From ZC4RG20 sp963782445 (GTDB lineage Bacteria > Pseudomonadota > Gammaproteobacteria > Steroidobacterales > Rariloculaceae), in contig CAWAJM010000001.1 in assembly GCA_963782445.1 (NCBI GenBank), positions 4,154,001 through 4,218,000 on the forward strand: a stretch of 64,000 nt of DNA, given 5' to 3'. Under the pieces are notes generated by a model that ran no database searches, was not told where the DNA came from, and saw only the letters and a list, made by a program, of their open reading frames with translations. Positions 22,261 to 28,489 of the stretch are shown in pieces (positions within the stretch are counted from its first letter, which is position 1; every line of letters starts with the position of its first letter). Both the position numbers and the translations under genes were made by a program.

Positions 22261-22677
22261 TCATTCGAAGGAGGCCGCGGCCTCGAGAGGCCCGTCCTCG
22301 TGGACGGCCCCGGCCGCGCGCTCGCTCTCGTGGACCAGCTTACCGTTAACTTCGGCGCCGATCGCCATTTCGATGAGTTGGTACTGTACGTTACCTATGA
22401 CTTTGGCTTTGGGCCCGAGTTCGACGCGCTCGCTCGCACGCACGTCACCGTTAACCGTGCCGTTCAGCAGCACGTGGGGGGCCGAGACCGAGCCCTCGAC
22501 GCATCCGCGCTCGCTGATGCTCAGCGTCGAGCGCTGATCGTCGGCAGCCTTGACGTTGCCGCGGACGTAACCGTCGACGTGGAAGCCGCCCGAGAACTCG
22601 ATGTCGCCCTGCACGCGCGTCTCGGCGCCCACCATGGAGTTGACGGGCACGTGGGAGCGGCTCTTCTTGCGCAGCAT
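22261..22677 (-). CDS. Bactofilin (polymer-forming cytoskeletal protein)
   Basis: A 138-residue bactofilin. A short flexible N-terminus is followed by the DUF583 right-handed beta-helix with repeating strands (VQGDIEFSGGFHVDGYVRGNV, GCVEGSVSAPHVLLNGTVNGDV, VIGNVQYQLIEM) and a charged tail. Bactofilins self-assemble into membrane-associated filaments that organise peptidoglycan enzymes and cell shape. In Pseudomonas the homologue also sits between erpA and the DUF6776 gene. Regulation is not visible. Confidence 0.93.
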   Translation of the reverse strand: MLRKKSRSHVPVNSMVGAETRVQGDIEFSGGFHVDGYVRGNVKAADDQRSTLSISERGCVEGSVSAPHVLLNGTVNGDVRASERVELGPKAKVIGNVQYQLIEMAIGAEVNGKLVHESERAAGAVHEDGPLEAAASFE

Positions 22678-22688
22678 CGATCAGCACC

Positions 22689-23390
22689 TCATTCTACGGT
22701 CACGGCGGACCAACGGAACTCCTGACTCGTCGGGTCGTGGCGCGGCGCCGAGGGCGCGATCTGCACCTGCACGGTCTCCGGCATGAAGCCGACCGGCAAC
22801 TCGACCTCCTGCTCCAAGGCCTGGAAGTACCGAAACGCGTACGACAGCTCGGCCGCGTGGTCGTCCACGGCCACGTCCTTGAGCGCGAGCTCGAGGTGTT
22901 TGCCGTCCCGCGTTCCGCCGATCTTCAATCTTACCGCGCCTTCGACCCGCCGGTCGCGCGACATCGCCTGCATGAGCACGAGCTCGAGGACGTAGCGCCG
23001 TTCCGAGCTGCCCTGGCGGATCTGCAGGCTCTGCACCCGCAGGCCCGGTCCGCCCGTCGAAGGCGAGACGATGCCGCGGTAGAACTCGAGTTCCTCCTGC
23101 TGGGCCTGGAGCTTGGCCTGGAGCTGGGTCAGCGTCTCCTGAACCCGCGCGTTCGACGCCTGGTCGACCTCGTGCGAGGTCTTGAGGATCGCGAGCCGAC
23201 GCTGCGCCTCGTCGAGGTCCGCCCGCTGGGACGCAAGCGTCTTGCGCAGGCGCCTCAGGTCCCGGTCGTGGTCGAACAAGGAGTAGCCGGCGCGGTAGCG
23301 GCCGAGCTCGAAGCTCAGATAGGTACTCGCCACGACGACGACGGCCGCCAGCACGTAAAGCGCTCGGGGTCTTCGCTGGAACCGTTTCAT
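22689..23390 (-). CDS. DUF6776 family membrane-anchored coiled-coil protein
   Basis: A 233-residue bitopic protein. A basic N-terminus is followed by one transmembrane helix at about residues 11-28 (YVLAAVVVVASTYLSF). A long coiled coil covers about 40-105, rich in Leu, Arg and Gln (KTLASQRADLDEAQRRLAIL). A C-terminal beta-rich periplasmic domain ends in EVELPVGFMPETVQVQ. The function is unknown. Its fixed position next to bactofilin in several gammaproteobacteria suggests that it anchors or caps the bactofilin filament or a peptidoglycan enzyme; this is inference. Translation ends 11 bases before the bactofilin gene. Confidence 0.85.
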   Translation of the reverse strand: MKRFQRRPRALYVLAAVVVVASTYLSFELGRYRAGYSLFDHDRDLRRLRKTLASQRADLDEAQRRLAILKTSHEVDQASNARVQETLTQLQAKLQAQQEELEFYRGIVSPSTGGPGLRVQSLQIRQGSSERRYVLELVLMQAMSRDRRVEGAVRLKIGGTRDGKHLELALKDVAVDDHAAELSYAFRYFQALEQEVELPVGFMPETVQVQIAPSAPRHDPTSQEFRWSAVTVE

Positions 23391-23475
23391 CGTGGGCGTG
23401 CAACCTGCTGCATGCTAGCGATTCTCGCAGCTCGGCGGCGGCGCGACCAAGAGCCGGGTCACACGGCGCCGCGCG

Positions 23476-24078
23476 TCAATCGGGCTTCACGGCCCGCTGC
23501 CAGCGGCGCGGCCACCATGCGGGCGGGGCCGGCGGGCCTTTGCCGGGGAAGGCCAGCGGGCCGAGCTCCGTCAGCGCCTGCACGTAGACCTGCCGCTTGA
23601 AATAGATGACTTCCTTGACGGGACGCCAGTAATCGACCCAGCGGCAGCGGTCGAACTCCGGCGCGTCCGTCAGATCGAAGCGCAGACAGTCCGGGGGCGA
23701 GACGAGCTGCAGCAGGAACCATTGCTGCTTCTGGCCGATGCACACGGGCGTGCGCTCGCGGCGGATGTACCGGGCCGGCAGCCGGTACCGGAGCCAGCCC
23801 TGGGTCTGGCCCACGAGCGCAACGTCGGTCCGCCCGAGGCCGACTTCCTCGCGCAGCTCGCGGTACATGGCCGCTTCGGTGGTCTCGTTGCGGCGCACGC
23901 CGCCTTGGGGAAACTGCCAGCCGCCGCGGCCGCGGCGGCCCGCGATGAGCACGCGCCCGTCTCCGTCGGTCAAAATGATGCCGACGTTGGCGCGAAAACC
24001 CTGCTCGTCGATGTGATCCGGAGACCCATCGCGGCCGGATTCCCCGGCGCCCTGCGGAAGATCCCGACTTAGCAACAT
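23476..24078 (-). CDS. rppH: RNA pyrophosphohydrolase (Nudix)
   Basis: A 200-residue Nudix enzyme that removes pyrophosphate from the 5' triphosphate of mRNAs and so triggers RNase E decay. The core begins FRANVGIILTD as in RppH. The Nudix box is complete, GGVRRNETTEAAMYRELREE followed by VGL (G-x5-E-x7-REUxEExGU). Later, FDRCRWVDYWRPVKEVIYFKR is diagnostic of RppH. The natural RppH start (MIDxxGFR) is here HIDEQGFR, with no start codon, so translation must begin at 24078 and add about 25 polar residues to the N-terminus. Confidence 0.94.
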   Translation of the reverse strand: MLLSRDLPQGAGESGRDGSPDHIDEQGFRANVGIILTDGDGRVLIAGRRGRGGWQFPQGGVRRNETTEAAMYRELREEVGLGRTDVALVGQTQGWLRYRLPARYIRRERTPVCIGQKQQWFLLQLVSPPDCLRFDLTDAPEFDRCRWVDYWRPVKEVIYFKRQVYVQALTELGPLAFPGKGPPAPPAWWPRRWQRAVKPD

Positions 24079-24093
24079 GAGCTGCTGGCCATG

Positions 24094-25191
24094 TTAACTA
24101 TTTGCAGCGAGCGCGACCATATTCCGCCCCTTGGCCTTGGCTTCATAAAGGGCCAGATCCGCCCGGGCGAGCAGCCGCTCGCCGGCGAGCTTGAGATCGT
24201 CCTCGCGCTCGCCGGGCCGGTACTCGGCCACACCGATGGAGACCGTGACCGCGATGGCCTCGGCCGTCGCACGCAGCCGGATGGGCTCGGCGGAGACGGC
24301 ACGGCGGATTCGTTCGGCCAGGGCGTGCCCCGCGGCGAGCTCGGTGCCAGGCAACAGAATCACGAATTCTTCCCCCCCATAGCGCGCCGAAACGTCGCTG
24401 GCGCGGACGACGGCGTCCACGCATTGCGCCATCTGGCTCAGCACCTCGTCCCCGGCGAGGTGGCCGTAGCGATCGTTGATGCGCTTGAAGTGGTCCACAT
24501 CGACCATGAGGCACACAAGCGCCGTTCGCTCTCGGCTGCTGCGCGCGAGCTCCTCGCGGAGCCGCGTCATCAGGTACCGTCGATTATGCCACCCGGTCAG
24601 CACGTCCGTGAATCCGCTGCGCACGAGCCGGGAACGGTTGATGCTGTTCTCGAGGGCGAATGCGGCGATGACCCCGAGGTGGTGTAGAAAATCGGTCGCG
24701 AGCGCGCGCGTGAACCGGCCGGGATCGCGGCTGCCGAGGTTCAGACAGCCGACGAGCCGCTCCCGCCGCATCAACGGCAGCAGCGCCACGCTGCGCAGCG
24801 CGCGGCCGCCGCGGAACAGCAGCGAGTGATCGGCCGCGGCGTAGGGGCCGAGCCAAGGCTTGACCGCGGCGGAGAGCTGAGGCGCGAGGCCGTGCACCGT
24901 ATCGACGAAGGTCACGTCGGACAGGGACTCGATCGTCTCGCCTTGGCCGAGCAACAGGTGGCGGATTTCATGGTCGTGGTCGGCCAGCACGAGCGTGACG
25001 GCCTCGAGCTGATAGCTCGTCCGCAGCCCTTCGGTCAGGCGGCGGAGCAAAGTCGCGAGCTTGTCGGCCTCGAGCAGATCCATCTCTCGGGCCTGCGCAC
25101 GCTTCCACGCGTCCTCGTTTTTGCGCGCCTCCTCCTTGAGCCGCGCGACGCGGCGGCGCAGCTCGGCCAGCTCGAGTTCGGTGGCAGACAC
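24094..25191 (-). CDS. Diguanylate cyclase with N-terminal coiled coil and GAF/DUF484-like domain
   Basis: A 365-residue soluble protein. Residues 1-40 form a coiled coil, and about 45-185 resemble the DUF484/GAF sensory fold (LLPLMRRERLVGCLNLGSRDPGRFT). The GGDEF domain covers about 200-360. The active-site motif is intact (RYGGEEF). An RxxD inhibitory site (RASD) lies exactly five residues before it, so the enzyme should make c-di-GMP and be product-inhibited. c-di-GMP controls type IV pili and matrix production; the Chp cluster in this window could be downstream, but no direct link is shown. Confidence 0.92.
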   Translation of the reverse strand: MSATELELAELRRRVARLKEEARKNEDAWKRAQAREMDLLEADKLATLLRRLTEGLRTSYQLEAVTLVLADHDHEIRHLLLGQGETIESLSDVTFVDTVHGLAPQLSAAVKPWLGPYAAADHSLLFRGGRALRSVALLPLMRRERLVGCLNLGSRDPGRFTRALATDFLHHLGVIAAFALENSINRSRLVRSGFTDVLTGWHNRRYLMTRLREELARSSRERTALVCLMVDVDHFKRINDRYGHLAGDEVLSQMAQCVDAVVRASDVSARYGGEEFVILLPGTELAAGHALAERIRRAVSAEPIRLRATAEAIAVTVSIGVAEYRPGEREDDLKLAGERLLARADLALYEAKAKGRNMVALAANS

Positions 25192-25263
25192 GGTGACCTC
25201 CAGATCCCGTCCGCGTCCCGCCTCGCCGGGACGACGGCGTGTTAGCGAGCCCCTAGCAGGCCA

Positions 25264-26352
25264 TCAGCTCCGGCTCTCCAAATAGGCGCGGCCGGCCTCC
25301 ATGAGCGCGACGAAGCCGGCCTCGTCCTTCGACTCCACGAGCGCGCGCACGCGCGCGGCGGCACGCGTCAGCGCTTCGAGCGCGATGTGGCCGTAGTCGT
25401 TGAGCGTCTGAATGTCGAAATACAGGTGCGGATTGTCGCGCGCGACGAGTGCGGCGACCTGCATCTGGGCGTCGAACGTCGTGCTCGAGAGCTTCTGGAG
25501 CCGCGGCACGAGCTCGCCGCTGCCCGCGAGCGCCGTGAAGAAGACGAGATTCAACGCATGCGAGAGCCCGAGCACGAAGGCGATGAGCCGGTCGTGGTCC
25601 TCGAGGCTCATGTCGATCTGCTCGGCCATCGTCGGCGCGAACAGTGCGTGCGCCTCGGCCGTGGCATCGGGCACACCGGCGTCGCAGAAGATCACGTGCC
25701 GGCCCGAGAGCAGCTGCGTATCGGGGCCGAACATCGGGTGGATGGACGTGACGCGGCAGCCCGCGCGGGCCAGCGCAGCCAGGCCTTCGCGCAGCGGGCT
25801 CTTGAGCGAGCCGATATCCATGACGAGGCCGCGCGGCTTGCGCGCGGCGAGCTCGGCCAGCACGGCACCGGCCATCTTGATCGGCGTCGCGACGATGACG
25901 ACGTCCTGGTCGAGCGCGTTCTCCCGCCAATCGGCCGTGCGCGGGTACGGCGCGGCGCTCTCGCACGGGTCCGCGATCTCGACCGCGTAGTCCTGGGAGG
26001 CCAGGAACTCGGCGAACCAGGCGCCCATCTTGCCGGCGCCGCCGATGATCAGCACGCGCTTGCCGGCACCGCCCGTCGCCGCGGCGACGCGGGTGCGCTC
26101 CTGCTGCGTCAGCGACGAGCGGATCAGCAGCCTCATGACCTGCTCCATCGTATCGGGGTCGATGCCGAGTTCCCGAGCACGCGCCCGAGCCCCGCTCAGC
26201 ACCTCCTTCTCGCGCTCGTAGTCGCGCGTCGGCACTGCGTGCTCGATCTTGTGAGCGCCGATCTCGGCGACGATCTGCTCGCGCGCGGCGACGAGCGAGA
26301 CGAGCTCGCGGTCGATGCGCGACAGACGTTGGCGTAACTCTTCGAGGGTCAT
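25264..26352 (-). CDS. tyrA: Bifunctional chorismate mutase / prephenate dehydrogenase (T-protein)
   Basis: A 362-residue enzyme of tyrosine synthesis. Residues 1-90 are an AroQ chorismate mutase (LEELRQRLSRIDRELVSLVAAREQIV, with the catalytic Arg, Lys and Glu pattern). The prephenate dehydrogenase starts at about residue 100 with the NAD-binding loop VLIIGGAGKMGAWFAEFL. HPMFGPDT carries the conserved catalytic His region. The length equals E. coli TyrA (373). The start at 26352 gives the family N-terminus; the frame is open upstream into the repeat at 26442, but that extension is not conserved-looking. It is divergent from fghA. Confidence 0.95.
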   Translation of the reverse strand: MTLEELRQRLSRIDRELVSLVAAREQIVAEIGAHKIEHAVPTRDYEREKEVLSGARARARELGIDPDTMEQVMRLLIRSSLTQQERTRVAAATGGAGKRVLIIGGAGKMGAWFAEFLASQDYAVEIADPCESAAPYPRTADWRENALDQDVVIVATPIKMAGAVLAELAARKPRGLVMDIGSLKSPLREGLAALARAGCRVTSIHPMFGPDTQLLSGRHVIFCDAGVPDATAEAHALFAPTMAEQIDMSLEDHDRLIAFVLGLSHALNLVFFTALAGSGELVPRLQKLSSTTFDAQMQVAALVARDNPHLYFDIQTLNDYGHIALEALTRAAARVRALVESKDEAGFVALMEAGRAYLESRS

Positions 26353-26441
26353 GAATGTCTCCGTGTGCGGTTTGTACCCGCGCGCCCGCACCGGCGCAAG
26401 ACAAGGGTGCCACAGGGGGATAGTATGGCGGCCGGGGACCC

Positions 26442-26526
26442 AAAAAGGGGTCAGAGCCCTTTTCTCGGTGGTGCCCATCGAGTTCCCCATCGACACTGAC
26501 CGAAAAAAGGGCTCTGACCCCTTTTT
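26442..26526. repeat. REP-like palindrome in the tyrA/fghA promoter region
   Basis: Arms 26442-26469 and 26499-26526 are reverse complements over 28 bases with one mismatch (core AAAAAGGGGTCAGAGCCCTT), separated by 29 bases. The core GGGGTCAGAGCCC and the A/T tails are of the kind seen in REP elements spread by RAYT transposases. It ends about 18 bases before the fghA start codon. Confidence 0.65.
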
Positions 26527-26543
26527 TTTGCTGCCTTGGAGAA

Positions 26544-27392
26544 ATGATGTCCGACCTAGAGCTCGTCAGCGAAGCCCGTTGTTTCGAGGGGCTGCAACGC
26601 ACGTATCGGCACGCGTCCGACGCCTGTCGCTGCAAGATGCAGTTTGCCGTCTACCTGCCCCCGGCCGCCGAGCGCGGCCCGGTGCCCGCGCTGTATTGGC
26701 TCTCGGGACTGACCTGCACGGAAGAGAACTTCAGTGTCAAATCCGGCGCGCAGCGTTACGCCGCCGAGCTCGGCCTCGCCTTGATCATCCCGGACACAAG
26801 TCCCCGCGGCGTCGAGATCGAGGGCCAGGACGAGCAGATCGACATCGGCACGGGCGCTGGCTTCTACGTCAACGCGACGGCATCGCCCTGGGCCGCGCAC
26901 TATCGGATGTACGACTACGTGACGCGCGAGCTCGTCGAGGTCGTCAACGCGAACCTGCCAGTGGACCCCGCGCGCAAGTCCGTGAGCGGCCATTCCATGG
27001 GCGGCCACGGCGCGATCCTCGTCGGCATCGGCAATCCCGACGCCTACAAGTCCGTCTCCGCCTTCGCGCCGATCGCGGGGGCGAGCCGTTCCGACTGGGG
27101 CGGCAACGCGTTTCGGCGTTACTTCGGCGAAGACCGCGAGAAGTGGGTCGAATACGACGCGAGCGAACTCATTCGCCGCGCGCCGACCGGGCACGAGCTG
27201 CTCGTCGACCAGGGCACGGCGGACCCCTTCCTCGAGAAGCTGCGCCCGGCGGACCTCAAGCAGGCCTGCGCGGCCTCGGGCCAGCGGCTCACCTACCGAG
27301 AGCGCCCAGGCTACGACCACGGTTTCTACTTCGTGGGCACGTTCATCGGCGAGCATCTGCGCTTCCACGCCGAGGCCCTCGCGAAGGGCTGA
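26544..27392 (+). CDS. fghA: S-formylglutathione hydrolase
   Basis: A 282-residue alpha/beta hydrolase (esterase D family) that splits S-formylglutathione to formate and glutathione, the last step of glutathione-dependent formaldehyde detoxification. Hallmarks are WLSGLTCTEENF, the oxyanion region DTSPRG, nucleophile Ser in SGHSMGGHGA near residue 150, Asp in the VDQGTADPF loop, and the His of YDHGFYF near residue 260. Two adjacent ATGs (26544, 26547) follow GGAGA. A formaldehyde dehydrogenase (adhC) is normally adjacent but is not in this window. It is followed 12 bases later by pdxH. Confidence 0.95.
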   Translation: MMSDLELVSEARCFEGLQRTYRHASDACRCKMQFAVYLPPAAERGPVPALYWLSGLTCTEENFSVKSGAQRYAAELGLALIIPDTSPRGVEIEGQDEQIDIGTGAGFYVNATASPWAAHYRMYDYVTRELVEVVNANLPVDPARKSVSGHSMGGHGAILVGIGNPDAYKSVSAFAPIAGASRSDWGGNAFRRYFGEDREKWVEYDASELIRRAPTGHELLVDQGTADPFLEKLRPADLKQACAASGQRLTYRERPGYDHGFYFVGTFIGEHLRFHAEALAKG

Positions 27393-27404
27393 AGCCAAGC
27401 ACGC

Positions 27405-28061
27405 GTGGCAGAGCACCTGGCGGAAGGGTCGGACCCGTTGCGGGTGCTCGACCGGTGGCTCGCGCAGGCGGCGGAGAGCGGCCTGTGGCGCAACCCTGGC
27501 GCGATGGCAATCGCGACAGCGGGCGCCGACGGCCGGCCGTCCGTACGCATGGTGCTGCTCAAGCGCATCGCGGCAGCCGAGGGTTTCGTCGTGTTCTACA
27601 CGCACTACGACTCGCGCAAGGGCCGTGAGCTCGAGCGCAATGCCTGGGGCGCCGCGGCGCTCTATTGGGAAGCCTACGGACGCCAGGCACGCATCGAGGG
27701 GCCGGTCCTGCGCTCACCCGCCGCCGAGAGCGACGCCTATTTCGCGACCCGGCCGCTCGACAGCCGCCTCAACGCTTGGGCGAGCCGCCAGAGCCGGCCG
27801 CTGGATGCGATGAGCACACTCGAGCGGCGCGCCGACGACAAGGCGCGCGAGCTTGGATTGCATGCCGCGAAGCCGGACGCCGCGCCCGTCGTGCCCAGGC
27901 CGGCGAGTTGGGGCGGGTACCGGCTGTGGTGCGCGGCCGTCGAGCTCTGGATCGAGGGCCGCGGCCGCTTTCACGAGCGCATCCGCTACGAGCGCGAGCT
28001 GGCGCCCGCGCAGGACGCCATGCGCGGCGGGCCGTGGCGCGCGCAGCGCCTGCAACCATAG
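27405..28061 (+). CDS. pdxH: Pyridoxamine/pyridoxine 5'-phosphate oxidase
   Basis: A 218-residue FMN flavoprotein that oxidises PNP/PMP to the cofactor PLP. FMN- and substrate-binding blocks are present: AIATAGADGRPSVRMVLLKR at about residues 35-55, FYTHYDSRKGRELERN, QARIEGPV, SRQSRPL, and the C-terminal FHERIRYER...PWRAQRLQP that carries the conserved Arg and His. The GTG start at 27405 gives the usual short N-terminus. It probably shares an mRNA with fghA. Confidence 0.95.
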   Translation: MAEHLAEGSDPLRVLDRWLAQAAESGLWRNPGAMAIATAGADGRPSVRMVLLKRIAAAEGFVVFYTHYDSRKGRELERNAWGAAALYWEAYGRQARIEGPVLRSPAAESDAYFATRPLDSRLNAWASRQSRPLDAMSTLERRADDKARELGLHAAKPDAAPVVPRPASWGGYRLWCAAVELWIEGRGRFHERIRYERELAPAQDAMRGGPWRAQRLQP

Positions 28062-28075
28062 GATCTGTGCGAGTA

Positions 28076-28141
28076 ATGATGCGCCTGCTGCGGCTGCTCC
28101 ACGCCTTGGCCACACCGATCATCGCGCGGATACATGCCTAG
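28076..28141 (+). CDS. Possible 21-residue hydrophobic small ORF
   Basis: The ORF encodes MMRLLRLLHALATPIIARIHA, an amphipathic, hydrophobic peptide. Eighteen of 21 codons end in G or C, the pattern of real genes here. Its TAG stop is formed by the CTAG at the left edge of the palindromic element. If that element is removed, TAG is followed directly by the ATG of the CPXCG gene, which would have coupled the two. No clear ribosome binding site is seen. I do not recognise the peptide, and it may be chance. Confidence 0.25.
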   Translation: MMRLLRLLHALATPIIARIHA

Positions 28142-28303
28142 TGGCCTGTAACGGCTGATTCGGTAGTGGCTGAGCGATGGATGGCGCGTCGGGGCAAGGC
28201 GCGAGGAGGAGGCATAGTGGTGACTATGGCGACGACGAGCAACGCGGCACCGGCGCGCCAGACGCGTTCAGGCGCTACCGAATCAGCCTTTACAGGCCAC
28301 TAG
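28138..28303. mobile_element. 166-base palindromic element (MITE-like) with CTAG at both edges
   Basis: Terminal arms 28142-28166 and 28275-28299 are reverse complements over 25 bases with one mismatch. Weaker pairing continues inward, and the centre is CATAGT-GGTG-ACTATG at 28213-28228. The midpoint of this central hairpin (28220.5) equals the midpoint of the whole element. CTAG flanks both ends and may be the target duplication. No transposase is encoded. It lies between pdxH and the CPXCG gene, ending on the base before the ATG at 28304. Confidence 0.7.
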
Positions 28304-28489
28304 ATGCTCTTATACGAGTCCCTGACCTGTCCTTATTGCTGGGAGAGGATAGAAGTCGCGCTCGACGGCTCGGTCGAGGCGCAGGAATACGTCGAAGACT
28401 GCAGCGTGTGCTGCCGCCCGATCGTGATCCGCTACCGGTTGGCTCCGGGCGGCGCGGTCGAGCTCGAAGCCCTTCCCGAGCAGCAATGA
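28304..28489 (+). CDS. CPXCG-motif cysteine-rich protein
   Basis: A 61-residue protein of the small CPXCG family (PF14255 type). It has two knuckles, CPYCWERIEV and EDCSVCCRPIVIRY, that probably bind zinc. In the first knuckle the family's usual CPYCG is CPYCW. The N-terminus MLLYESLTCPYC matches family starts, so the ATG at 28304 is right although it directly abuts the palindromic element, leaving no independent Shine-Dalgarno site. The function is unknown. Its stop overlaps the next start (ATGA). Confidence 0.9.
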   Translation: MLLYESLTCPYCWERIEVALDGSVEAQEYVEDCSVCCRPIVIRYRLAPGGAVELEALPEQQ

